Shown here piece after piece: positions 32,871 to 41,237 of a stretch of 64,000 nt of DNA (its first letter is position 1; every line of letters starts with the position of its first letter). The notes below the pieces were generated by a model. That model worked only from the letters and a program-made list of their open reading frames with translations, made no database searches and had not been told where the DNA came from. Both the position numbers and the translations under genes were made by a program. The DNA comes from SR-FBR-E99 sp963732365 (GTDB lineage Bacteria > Bacteroidota > Bacteroidia > Bacteroidales > VadinHA17), in NCBI GenBank assembly GCA_963732365.1, contig CAVSZC010000005.1, forward strand, positions 1,302,001-1,366,000, read 5' to 3'.

Positions 32871-34471
32871 CAACCATGGAGACACCCGTAAGCATCTTTA
32901 ATGACGTCCTGGGTCCGGTAATGCGGGGCCCTTCAAGCTCTCACACTGCTGCCTCTGCCAGGATCGGCATGCTGGCAGCCCGGCTGCTCGGTGAAGAGAT
33001 CAAAAGTGTGCTTGTGGAGTTCACCCCCGATGGCGCACTGGCAACCACTTATGACGGACAGGGATCTGACATCGGTATCGCAGCAGGACTGATGGGGCTG
33101 GATGCATCGTCCCCGAAAATGAAAGACTCGCTTGCGCTACTGAAAGACAGAGGGATAGAATTAAAATTCGCCATCAGGGATTACCCCGCCAACCATCCGA
33201 ACACCTACCTCCTCAGCCTGGTCTCAGTCAGTGGCAGGGGGCTTGTGGTGACTGCAATATCCACCGGCGGAGGGATGGTGCAGATTACTCACCTCAACGG
33301 TATTGAAGTTGATGTACGGGGCGGGTATTTTGAGCTCTTTCTCTTTGTCAGGGGTTTAAGCCACGATGCTACCAAAACGCTTCCTGATTATATAAGCAAA
33401 AAATACAAAGGCATCCGGACAGAATCCATTAATGTATCAACTGTTCAGGATGTTACACTGCTGAATATCAAAACCTCGGCAGCAATAGATAAAGAGACCA
33501 GGGAGGAGATCTCCTCCGGATTCAATTTTACTGATCTCCTCTATACACCTCCGGTTTTGCCCATTTTATCAGGGAAGCGCTGCACTGTTCCTTTTACGGG
33601 CGCCCATGATCTGATTATGGCTATGCCTGGCAAGGACACCCAGTTATGGGAGATGGCGGTACAGTATGAATCGCAGCGTGGAGGGATAAGCAGTAAAGAA
33701 GTATGGAAGCTTGCCTCAGGAGTCTATAAGGTGATGAGGGGGTCGGTAAGAACTGGATTGAAAGGGACAACCAATCCGGACAGGATACTGGGCAGACAGT
33801 CGCACCTCATTGGCAGGGCGGCCGCAGCGGGCAGGCTTATCGATTCTCCCCTGATAAATTCCGTTATCAGCAACACCATGGCTGTGATGGAGTCAAAGAG
33901 CTCCTTTCAGAAGATTGTGGCAGCTCCTACTGCAGGCTCATGCGCTGTCATTCCCGGCGCCGTGACAGCGTGTGCCGACAGCTTTGCCTTTTCTGAAGAG
34001 GAATGCATCAGGGCTGTCCTGGCTGCAGGAATGATAGGTGTTCTCATCGCCTCGCAGTCGACCTTCTCGGCCGAGGTGGCCGGCTGCCAGGCAGAATGCG
34101 GCGCGGCATCCGCCATGGCTGCCGCAGGCATTGTGCAGCTTCTGGGAGGTGATGCCCGGCAGGCTGTCAATTCTGCCTCATTCGCCCTGCAGAATATGCT
34201 GGGTCTGATATGTGATCCTGTTGCCAACAGGGTCGAGGTGCCCTGCCTGGGGAAAAATATACTGGGGGCCGTTAACGCGGTGACAGCGGCAAACATCTCC
34301 ATGGCCGGAGTGGATACCGTGATACCGTTTGATGAGGTGATAGGTGCTATGGACAGCGTGGGACGGGCACTCCCAAGGGAGCTGCGTTGTACCGGCTGCG
34401 GAGGACTCTCTGTAACAGACACCGCCAAAGCGATAGAATGCAGACTTTCTTCGCAAAAGAAAACGGTCTAA
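32867..34471 (+). CDS. L-serine dehydratase, iron-sulfur type, single chain
   Basis: 534 residues, with beta domain (1-210) and alpha domain (260-534) in one chain. The beta domain opens with SIFNDVLGPVMRGPSSSHTA; the alpha domain has VAAPTAGSCAVIPGAV and the Fe-S ligands in GCQAECGAASAM, CDPVANRVEVPCLGKN. The enzyme deaminates L-serine to pyruvate with a [4Fe-4S] cluster that is destroyed by oxygen, fitting an anaerobe. The middle segment (210-260) varies from E. coli SdaA. The relaxed relatives can use threonine or 3-substituted serines; pairing with an OCD-family reductase could point to a modified substrate. It is the last gene of a two-gene operon. Confidence 0.92.
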   Translation: MTTMETPVSIFNDVLGPVMRGPSSSHTAASARIGMLAARLLGEEIKSVLVEFTPDGALATTYDGQGSDIGIAAGLMGLDASSPKMKDSLALLKDRGIELKFAIRDYPANHPNTYLLSLVSVSGRGLVVTAISTGGGMVQITHLNGIEVDVRGGYFELFLFVRGLSHDATKTLPDYISKKYKGIRTESINVSTVQDVTLLNIKTSAAIDKETREEISSGFNFTDLLYTPPVLPILSGKRCTVPFTGAHDLIMAMPGKDTQLWEMAVQYESQRGGISSKEVWKLASGVYKVMRGSVRTGLKGTTNPDRILGRQSHLIGRAAAAGRLIDSPLINSVISNTMAVMESKSSFQKIVAAPTAGSCAVIPGAVTACADSFAFSEEECIRAVLAAGMIGVLIASQSTFSAEVAGCQAECGAASAMAAAGIVQLLGGDARQAVNSASFALQNMLGLICDPVANRVEVPCLGKNILGAVNAVTAANISMAGVDTVIPFDEVIGAMDSVGRALPRELRCTGCGGLSVTDTAKAIECRLSSQKKTV

Positions 34472-34707
34472 GGGGCTCACAATTCGAAAATCGCAAATCG
34501 AAAATCGCAAATCTCCCTGCTCCCCGCCTTCGCCACCCTTCGACCCCTTCGCCACCCTTCGACCCCTTCGACCCCTTCGACCCCTTCGACAGGCTCAGGG
34601 ACCGCCTCAGGGACCGCCTCGGGGACCGGCTCAGGGACCGCCTCAGGGACCGCCTCAGGGTCCGGCTTCGGCGTGCAAAGCCTGCTCCTTGCTCCTTGCT
34701 CCCTGCC
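34472..34707. repeat. Long patchwork of 7-, 9- and 12-base tandem repeats
   Basis: Heptamers TCGAAAA/TCGCAAA lie at 34483-34513. CCCTTCGAC units of 9 bases follow at 34525-34590, then GGGACCGCCTCA units of 12 bases (six copies) at 34591-34674, then TTGCTCC heptamers at 34681-34707. Long false ORFs rich in Arg-Leu arise from it on both strands. Confidence 0.9.
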
Positions 34708-34800
34708 AAAAAACCCGAGAGCCCACGGGGACCCGTGAACTCTCTTAACATAACCCTAAACTAACCTAACCTGCGGGATTGAGAACTCCCTTTTTAAATC
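34706..34800 (-). ncRNA. Putative short terminated transcript (small RNA or orphan leader)
   Basis: On the minus strand an exact promoter (34835-34805) is followed after about 65 bases by a strong hairpin (GAGAG/CTCTC outer, CACGGG/CCCGTG inner, 34744-34717) and a run of six T at 34713-34708. The predicted RNA is about 90 bases. A small ORF starts at 34751 inside it (ATG TTA AGA GAG), so it could also be a leader with an attenuator. No minus-strand gene follows for 3 kb, so it has no cis target. No known RNA family was recognised. Confidence 0.5.
34708..34744 (-). terminator. Rho-independent terminator of the putative small RNA
   Basis: GC-rich hairpin with 11 paired bases interrupted by one CC/AA bulge, then GGGTTTTTT in the minus-strand direction. 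On the plus strand it could also help end the serine dehydratase transcript. Confidence 0.65.
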
Positions 34801-34804
34801 ATTT

Positions 34805-34835
34805 CAAAGTTACGTTATTCGCGTACTCATGTCAA
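34805..34835 (-). promoter_or_regulatory. Promoter of the putative small RNA
   Basis: Minus strand TTG (34835-34833), 20 bases, TAACTTTG (34812-34805): an exact Bacteroidetes promoter match, with the same boxes and spacing as the one at 30404. Confidence 0.6.
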
Positions 34836-35115
34836 TAGTCATTGGTAAGTATATTTCATAATAACAGTCTATTTTTTTTGTCAGTCGCGGGGTTCCTTCA
34901 TTATCCTTCAATATCTTAAGGTCTGAGGGTCCCTTGCACAATCGCCCGTTCGCTCACTCTGCTCCCTGCACCTTGCGACAGATAACGAAGGCTGCAGATC
35001 AGCCCGACCCCTCACAAGACAGTATATGGTTAAAAAAATTAACTTTGAACGACATCGGGGCGAAAAGTAAAGAGATCGCCTGACAATAGATTTTTGGCTC
35101 AAAATAAAAACTGTG
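34836..35115. other. Spacer upstream of the M28 peptidase gene
   Basis: No gene is seen. It includes degenerate repeat-like pieces (GGTCTGAGGGTCCC, GCTCCCTGCACC at 34918-34975). A TAACTTTG box at 35040-35047, 69 bases before the peptidase ATG, may be a -7 element without a clear -33 partner. Confidence 0.6.
35040..35047 (+). promoter_or_regulatory. Possible -7 box for the M28 peptidase gene
   Basis: TAACTTTG matches TAnnTTTG exactly. No TTG is present 19-21 bases upstream. Confidence 0.33.
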
Positions 35116-36597
35116 ATGAGAAGATACCTTACCCTCCTGGTGATATTAATGCTGGCTGTACCGTCATACGGACAGGATGTCAGTGAAGAAACCCTGCTGA
35201 AAGCGATGCATACCATCTCAAGCCATGACCTGCTTGAGTATGTGAAGATCCAGTGCGACGACAAGTACCAGGGGAGGCTGACAGGGACCGGGGAGTACCA
35301 GGAATGTGCTGAGTGGCTCGCCGGCGAGTTCGATGAATGGGGCCTGACACCTGCCGGCGACAGCGGGAGATGGTTTCAGTGGTTTGATATCCCCTATACA
35401 CTGGTGCTGCCTGACTGTGGTCTCTCCCTTCATATGCCGCTGAAGAACGGAGGCACTGTACTTAAGCATTACAGGTATATGACTGAATATATGCCCGGAT
35501 CGACATCAGGCAACGGTGAGGTAACGGGAGAGGTGGTCTATGCAGGTTACGGCATAACAGCCCCGGAACTGAATTACGACGACTACAAGGGGATAGAGGT
35601 GAAAGGCAAAATAATACTTATCGAACGTGAGTCGCCCGTCAACCCTTCGGCAGGCGCGGAGAGATTCAATCCGTGGTATGAACACTCGTTTCATCAGTCG
35701 AAGCTGGCAAATGCCGTCAGACACGGCGCCATCGGTATGATATATAACTACGGCCCGATTGCCAATCCGAACAATGATTACTACAGGGATTTTGTTTATG
35801 TGCACATAGGTGACTCAGTCGTCAGCGACATCTTTGAAGGAACGGGATTTAACCACAGTGATGTGGTCAGCCTTATCGACTCGACCCTGAAACCCCATTC
35901 GTTTAATACAAAGAAAGTAGTGACTGTCAGGATGAGCACACAGCATTTTCCTGACGGGAAGGGGAGCAATGTGATAGGGCTCATCAAGGGATCGGACCCG
36001 GTATTGAGCGAGGAGACTGTCATCATCGGGGCTCACCTCGATCATATGGGCATGTGCTATGAGATAATCCCCGGGGCAAACGATAATGCATCTGCCGTGG
36101 CTGTGATGATGGGAGTAGCCAGGGCACTCACTGAAAACAAGATACCTCTCAAAAGATCGGTTATGTTCCTTTCATTCGGGTCGGAAGAGCAGGCTCTCAT
36201 AGGGGCAAAAGCGTATCTCGACCGCCCCGCGATGCCTCTTGACAAGAGCATCCTGCTTAACATGGACGGGGTAGGGATAGGTCATTCGATAAGGGCCCTT
36301 GCCGGGACTAATTACCCTGTATTATGGTCTTATGTTGAGGATGCCAACAACAGGTATATCCACAGGCCGCTGTCAACCAGCTATTTCTCCAACCTTGGCA
36401 GGCCGAGGCTCGATGCGGCGCGGTTCCTCAGCGCCGGCGTCCCCTCGCTCAGCTTTTCCACATACGGTTCGGTCAGCTACTATCATGTCCCGCTTGACAA
36501 TCTTGACATCATCAAACCTGAGATAATGGAAGACATGTGCCAGCTGTTGTTTATGACTGTCGTCAGGATGGCCAACAGCCCTGAGCCGTTAAGGTAG
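35116..36597 (+). CDS. Exported M28-family zinc aminopeptidase with PA domain
   Basis: 493 residues from the ATG 35116, with a signal peptide (LTLLVILMLAVPSYGQ). A PA (protease-associated) insert lies at about 110-260. The zinc ligands of the M28 fold are seen as H in VIIGAHLDHMG, D in IPGANDNASAV, E pair in FGSEEQALIGAK, D in LNMDGVGIG, and H in YYHVPLDN. It removes N-terminal residues from peptides in the periplasm or outside. Dipeptide or amino acid use fits a protein-fermenting lifestyle together with the prolyl oligopeptidase downstream. An SDR gene follows after a short heptamer array. Confidence 0.92.
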   Translation: MRRYLTLLVILMLAVPSYGQDVSEETLLKAMHTISSHDLLEYVKIQCDDKYQGRLTGTGEYQECAEWLAGEFDEWGLTPAGDSGRWFQWFDIPYTLVLPDCGLSLHMPLKNGGTVLKHYRYMTEYMPGSTSGNGEVTGEVVYAGYGITAPELNYDDYKGIEVKGKIILIERESPVNPSAGAERFNPWYEHSFHQSKLANAVRHGAIGMIYNYGPIANPNNDYYRDFVYVHIGDSVVSDIFEGTGFNHSDVVSLIDSTLKPHSFNTKKVVTVRMSTQHFPDGKGSNVIGLIKGSDPVLSEETVIIGAHLDHMGMCYEIIPGANDNASAVAVMMGVARALTENKIPLKRSVMFLSFGSEEQALIGAKAYLDRPAMPLDKSILLNMDGVGIGHSIRALAGTNYPVLWSYVEDANNRYIHRPLSTSYFSNLGRPRLDAARFLSAGVPSLSFSTYGSVSYYHVPLDNLDIIKPEIMEDMCQLLFMTVVRMANSPEPLR

Positions 36598-36608
36598 TTT
36601 TGTTGTCT

Positions 36609-36629
36609 GAAAGTCGAAAGTCGAAAGTC
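36609..36629. repeat. GAAAGTC heptamer array
   Basis: Three GAAAGTC units lie between the peptidase stop and the SDR start codon, only seven bases before the ATG. Confidence 0.75.
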
Positions 36630-36636
36630 AACGCAC

Positions 36637-37434
36637 ATGAAGACAGCAGTTGTAACAGGAGGCACAAGGGGCATTGGCGCTGCACTTGTCAGATCCTTCC
36701 TTGAGGCAGGATGGAATGTAGCATTGTCCGGAACAACGGAAAGCACTCTGGAAAGATCGTTGCAGTCGCTTGAAGGTCAATATGAAAAAGAGAGATATGC
36801 AGCCTTCAAATGCGATGTCACTGTTGAAGCCGAACTGATAAGCCTCTGGGATGGCGCCCGGAAAGCCTTCGGCAGTGTTGACATTTGGGTGAACAATGCA
36901 GGTTTATCCTCTGACCAGACGCCGTTCCATGAGCTCGACCCCGGCATCTTCACCAGGATTATTGATACCAATGTGAAGGGACTGATGCTTGCGACGCATG
37001 TCGCATATAACAGGATGCTTGCACAGGGCAGGGGTGCGATTTATAACATGGAAGGTCTCGGCAGCGACGGGCGGCGTATCGCGGGACTGACACCTTACGG
37101 CACTTCGAAGAGGGCTGTAAGGTATTTCACCGATGCCTTTGCTGCCGAGGTAAAAGGGGGACCTGTGATTGTAGGTACCATCAGTCCCGGTATGGTTCTG
37201 ACCGACATGACGATGAACCAGGTCAGGAAGGATCATGAGAAGAGCAGGAACCTGATCAGGATTTACAATATCCTTGCCAACGAGGCTGACACTGTAGCTC
37301 CGTTTCTCGTCAGTCAGATGACCGCAAACAGGAAGAACGGAGCGAAGATATCCTGGCTCACGAATGGCAAAGTTCTTAGAAGATTCCTTCTTGCCCCATT
37401 CTCCCGCCGCGATATCGTAAGCAAATACCTATGA
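36637..37434 (+). CDS. Short-chain dehydrogenase/reductase
   Basis: 265 residues. The Rossmann motif TGGTRGIGAALV opens the protein. The NNAG motif is at residues 86-89 (VNNAGLSS), and the catalytic Tyr-x-x-x-Lys is in TPYGTSKRAV. The Ser of the catalytic triad would be in NMEGLGSDGR. SPGMVLTDM follows as usual for classical SDRs. The C-terminal third differs from common acyl-carrier reductases and ends in FLLAPFSRRDIVSKYL. Substrate is unknown. No operon partner is obvious. Confidence 0.88.
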   Translation: MKTAVVTGGTRGIGAALVRSFLEAGWNVALSGTTESTLERSLQSLEGQYEKERYAAFKCDVTVEAELISLWDGARKAFGSVDIWVNNAGLSSDQTPFHELDPGIFTRIIDTNVKGLMLATHVAYNRMLAQGRGAIYNMEGLGSDGRRIAGLTPYGTSKRAVRYFTDAFAAEVKGGPVIVGTISPGMVLTDMTMNQVRKDHEKSRNLIRIYNILANEADTVAPFLVSQMTANRKNGAKISWLTNGKVLRRFLLAPFSRRDIVSKYL

Positions 37435-37839
37435 AAGCAAGAGATCACGTGCGCAGCGTCGAGACTTTGCTATTACCTACGTTGTCTCGATGCATATCTT
37501 TTGACTTAAACTATTGATGTCATTGAATATCGGAATTATGATTGGATATCACTTGAACAATCGGGGTTTTAATAAGATCTTACTGTGAAGCAACTTACTT
37601 AAAAGCAACTTAACAATTAGTAAGTTTTAAAATAGTAATATCAGCATTTAACAGCCTGATTTTGCAGCTAAGCATGTTATTTCAGAACCTGACCGATGGA
37701 CTAAGCAATACCCAGGGACAAGATCAGGGGCCGGCTCAGTATTGATTCCGGCACAGCGAGCAACTGAAAAACCGGACGAGAATCACCCAACCTGGTATTC
37801 GAATAATTTCTTAATTTGCATCACCCAAAAACCTGACCT
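37435..37839. other. Long spacer without a recognised gene
   Basis: 405 bases between the SDR and prolyl oligopeptidase genes. It is moderately AT-rich, without tandem arrays, tRNA-like folds or open frames of note. TTAATTTG at 37811 is a poor promoter candidate. Possibly a decayed gene, but no residual similarity was recognised. Confidence 0.5.
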
Positions 37840-39987
37840 ATGAACACGCTTAATAACCACACTGCCGAAGTACTACTCTGCAGCCTCCTGGCTGTGATTA
37901 TCATTACAATCGCTGCTTCATGCGGCAGCCAACAAAATGATGTGATCAAATACCCTGTTACCCAGAGGGGTGATGTAACAGACACAATCTTCGGAACGCC
38001 AGTGGCAGACCCCTACCGCTGGCTTGAGGATGACATGTCTGCCCAGACGGCAGAGTGGGTCAAAGAACAGAACGCCGTTACCTTCGGTTATCTTGAAAAG
38101 ATCCCTTACAGGGAACAGATCAGGGAACGTCTTACGACAATGTGGAACTATGAAAAATTCGGCATGCCGTTCAGGAAAGGCGATTATACATACTTTACAA
38201 GAAATGACGGACTCCAGAACCAGGATGTCTTTTACAGACAGAAGGATGGCGGAGAACCTGAACTCTTTCTCGATCCTAACACATTCTCCGAAGACGGAAC
38301 CACCTCGCTTGACGGGCTCGGATTCTCAAAAGACGGGAGCAGGGTCGCATACGCCATCTCCGAAGGAGGATCTGACTGGCGGAAGGTGATAACCATGGAT
38401 GCCTCTACAAAAGAGATCATGGGAGACACTCTTTTCAATATCAAGTTTTCAGCCATCTCATGGCAGGGCAATGAGGGCTTCTATTATTCACGTTATGATA
38501 AGCCCGAAGGCAACGCGCTGTCTGCCGTGAATGACCAGCATAAACTGTATTACCATAAATCAGGTACACCTCAGTCTGAAGACAAACTTGTTTTTGGAGG
38601 TGATGTTAAAAGAAGGTCCGTGAGGGGCTTCGTGACTGATGATGACAGGTATCTTGTTGTGACTGCCGGAATATCCACGACAGGCAATGAGCTGTATATC
38701 AAAGATCTCACGAAGAAACAGAGTGACTTTACAATCGTTGTCCCGAACTTTGACAGCGATAACTACATCATTGACAATGACGGATCAAAGCTGTTTATTA
38801 CCACCAACCTGAATGCTCCTAACTGGAGGGTCGTGACGGTCGATGCTTCAAACCCCGGACCCGAAAACTGGGTCGATTTTATTCCAGAAACGGAAAATGT
38901 GCTTCAACCTTCCACCGGCGCGGGATTCATCTTTGCAAATTACATGAAAGATGCAATCACATACGTCAAACAGTATGACAGGAGCGGGACCCTCGTCAGG
39001 GACATTGATCTTCCGGGCATTGGAAGCGCTAACGGCTTTGACGGCAACAGGGAAGACAAGGATATGTACTTCTCTTTCACCAACTATACCACCCCATTGA
39101 CAATTTATAAGATGGATCCTCAGACCGGGGAGACACAGGAGTATAAAAAGCCCGAAGTGCCATTTACATCGGGTGATTATATATCGGAACAGGTGTTTTA
39201 CACTTCGAAGGACGGCACCCTTGTGCCTATGATCATAACATACAGTAAAAATACCAGGCTTGACGGAAAGAATCCCACCATCCTGTACGGCTATGGAGGA
39301 TTCAACTCAAGTGTCACACCACGGTTCTCGGTTTCCGTTGCCGTATGGCTTGAGATGGGAGGTGTTTATGCAGTGCCAAATATAAGGGGTGGCGGCGAGT
39401 ATGGCGTTAAATGGCATCTGGCAGGCACCAGGATGAATAAGCAGAATGTCTTTGACGACTTCATCGCTGCTGCAGAATACCTTATAGAAAATAAATATAC
39501 CTCGTCAAAGTATCTTGCCGTATCGGGCGGCTCGAACGGCGGACTGCTTGTCGGTGCAGTCATGACACAGAGACCCTCCCTGTTTAAGGTGGCTCTGCCA
39601 GCTGTCGGTGTTCTTGACATGCTCAGGTATCATAAGTTTACTATCGGGGCAGCATGGGCATATGACTACGGGACAGCCGACGAGAGTCCTGAAATGTTCA
39701 ATTATCTGCTGACCTACTCGCCCGTTCATAACGTGAAGGCTGACACCGAATATCCGGCTACATTCATCACAACAGCTGACCATGATGACAGGGTCGTTCC
39801 GGCACACTCGTTCAAGTTTGCTGCCCATCTCCAGGAGAAGCAGGCAGGATCAGCCCCGGTACTGATAAGAATAGAGACAAGCGCAGGTCACGGGGCAGGC
39901 ACCCCGGTTAACAAGCGCATTGAAGCCCAGGCCGATATTTACAGTTTCACCCTCTGGAACATGGGAGTCAGAAAGCTGGAACAATGA
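37840..39987 (+). CDS. Prolyl oligopeptidase (S9A), lipoprotein
   Basis: 715 residues. The N-terminal hydrophobic segment ends in IAASCGS, a lipobox with Cys28, so the enzyme is membrane-tethered. Residues 40-440 are a seven-bladed propeller starting with YPVTQRGDVTDTIFGTPVAD and PYRWLEDD. The alpha/beta hydrolase has GYGGFNSS, RGGGEYG, and the nucleophile in SGGSNGGLL; Asp is in TADHDDRVVP and His in SAGHGAG. It cuts peptides after proline in the periplasm. Supply of proline would feed the proline dehydrogenase seen at 4.5 kb. The gene is convergent with the thiolase of the next operon. Confidence 0.95.
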   Translation: MNTLNNHTAEVLLCSLLAVIIITIAASCGSQQNDVIKYPVTQRGDVTDTIFGTPVADPYRWLEDDMSAQTAEWVKEQNAVTFGYLEKIPYREQIRERLTTMWNYEKFGMPFRKGDYTYFTRNDGLQNQDVFYRQKDGGEPELFLDPNTFSEDGTTSLDGLGFSKDGSRVAYAISEGGSDWRKVITMDASTKEIMGDTLFNIKFSAISWQGNEGFYYSRYDKPEGNALSAVNDQHKLYYHKSGTPQSEDKLVFGGDVKRRSVRGFVTDDDRYLVVTAGISTTGNELYIKDLTKKQSDFTIVVPNFDSDNYIIDNDGSKLFITTNLNAPNWRVVTVDASNPGPENWVDFIPETENVLQPSTGAGFIFANYMKDAITYVKQYDRSGTLVRDIDLPGIGSANGFDGNREDKDMYFSFTNYTTPLTIYKMDPQTGETQEYKKPEVPFTSGDYISEQVFYTSKDGTLVPMIITYSKNTRLDGKNPTILYGYGGFNSSVTPRFSVSVAVWLEMGGVYAVPNIRGGGEYGVKWHLAGTRMNKQNVFDDFIAAAEYLIENKYTSSKYLAVSGGSNGGLLVGAVMTQRPSLFKVALPAVGVLDMLRYHKFTIGAAWAYDYGTADESPEMFNYLLTYSPVHNVKADTEYPATFITTADHDDRVVPAHSFKFAAHLQEKQAGSAPVLIRIETSAGHGAGTPVNKRIEAQADIYSFTLWNMGVRKLEQ

Positions 39988-40030
39988 AATATCAGAGGCT
40001 GCAGAGCCAGTGAATAGTGTTGTTAAAATG

Positions 40031-41233
40031 TCAGACCTTTTCCAGGACGACTGATATCCCCTGGCCAACGCCGATGCACATCGTGCAAAGGGCTCTTTTT
40101 GCTGATGAACGCTTCAGCTGATAGTATGCGGTGGTTATAATCCTGGCGCCTGTCATGCCCAACGGATGCCCGATGGCTATTGCACCTCCTAGCGGATTTA
40201 TCCTCGGGTCGTAAAGGTCTAACCCAAACTCACGCATACACCCCAGTGCCTGCGCTGCAAAGGCTTCATTCAGCTCAATAATGTCAATATCCTTTAATGA
40301 CAATCCCAGGCGGTTCAGCAGCCTGTTTGAGGCAGGGACAGGTCCCATGCCCATTATGCGGGGAGGCACACCGGCTGTCTGCATCCCGAGTATCTTTACC
40401 GAGGGCTTCAGATTGAATTTCTTTACCGCATCTTCCGAGGCAATTATCAGTGCGGCTGCTCCGTCGTTAATACCCGAGGAGTTACCGGCAGTAACAGTAC
40501 CGTTTTCATTGACAACGGGCTTCAGCGAAGAGAGTTTTTCCAGTGAAGTCAGTTTTGGATGTTCGTCTTTATCTGCTGTAACCGATTCTCCTTTTGCCCT
40601 GGTGATAACGACCGGAACAATTTCATCTGCGAAATAACCCTTCGCCTGGGCACCGGCGGCTTTCTCCTGGCTGTGATGAGCAAACCTGTCCTGTTCCTCG
40701 CGGCTGATATTATATTCTGACGCAATGTTCTCAGCTGTCTCAATCATTGAGTCAGTTCCGAATCTTTTCCTGAACTCCTTATTTATAAACCGCCATCCGA
40801 TGGTTGTATCAAATATCTCCGCCGACCTTGAAAAGGCTTCCGTTGCCTTACCCATGACAAACGGAGCTCTTGACATGCTTTCAACGCCACCGGCAATGAT
40901 CAGGTCTGCTTCACCTGCCCTGATTGCCCTTGCTGCCACACCAACGGCATCCATCCCTGAACCGCACAGACGGTTCACGGTAACACCTGAAACGGTCTCC
41001 GGATACCCGGCTAACAAGAGTGCCATCCGGGCAACATTCCTGTTGTCTTCTCCTGCCTGGTTGGCACAGCCCATAATAATATCATCTGTTTCAAGGAAGC
41101 TGATCCCGGGGTTCCTCTCCATCAGCGCCCTCAGCGGTACCGCTGCCAGATCATCGGTTCTTACCTGGGAGAGAGCACCGCCGTATTTGCCTACGGGTGT
41201 GCGTATTGCATCGCATATATATACTTCCTGCAT
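40031..41233 (-). CDS. Acetyl-CoA C-acyltransferase (thiolase)
   Basis: 400 residues, typical for degradative thiolases. The N-terminal EVYICDAIRTPVGKYGGALS resembles 3-oxoadipyl-CoA/3-ketoacyl-CoA thiolases. Catalytic Cys90 is in VNRLCGSGMDA; NEAFAAQA, the His in AIGHPLGMTGA and the second Cys in MCIGVGQG complete the site. It cleaves a 3-ketoacyl-CoA with CoA to acetyl-CoA and an acyl-CoA shortened by two carbons. It is the last gene of the five-gene minus-strand operon, four bases after the aminotransferase stop. In that setting its substrate is probably the CoA ester of a beta-keto acid derived from an amino acid. Confidence 0.93.
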   Translation of the reverse strand: MQEVYICDAIRTPVGKYGGALSQVRTDDLAAVPLRALMERNPGISFLETDDIIMGCANQAGEDNRNVARMALLLAGYPETVSGVTVNRLCGSGMDAVGVAARAIRAGEADLIIAGGVESMSRAPFVMGKATEAFSRSAEIFDTTIGWRFINKEFRKRFGTDSMIETAENIASEYNISREEQDRFAHHSQEKAAGAQAKGYFADEIVPVVITRAKGESVTADKDEHPKLTSLEKLSSLKPVVNENGTVTAGNSSGINDGAAALIIASEDAVKKFNLKPSVKILGMQTAGVPPRIMGMGPVPASNRLLNRLGLSLKDIDIIELNEAFAAQALGCMREFGLDLYDPRINPLGGAIAIGHPLGMTGARIITTAYYQLKRSSAKRALCTMCIGVGQGISVVLEKV

Positions 41234-41237
41234 GGGA

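Noticed and set aside
34347..34764. ORFs on both strands with Arg-Leu-Arg-Asp or Ser-Leu-Arg-Arg repeats
   Set aside because: They come from the 9- and 12-base tandem repeats; composition and both-strand openness show they are not genes.
37435..37839. tRNA or riboswitch in the long spacer
   Set aside because: No cloverleaf, T-loop sequence or known riboswitch core could be traced by eye.
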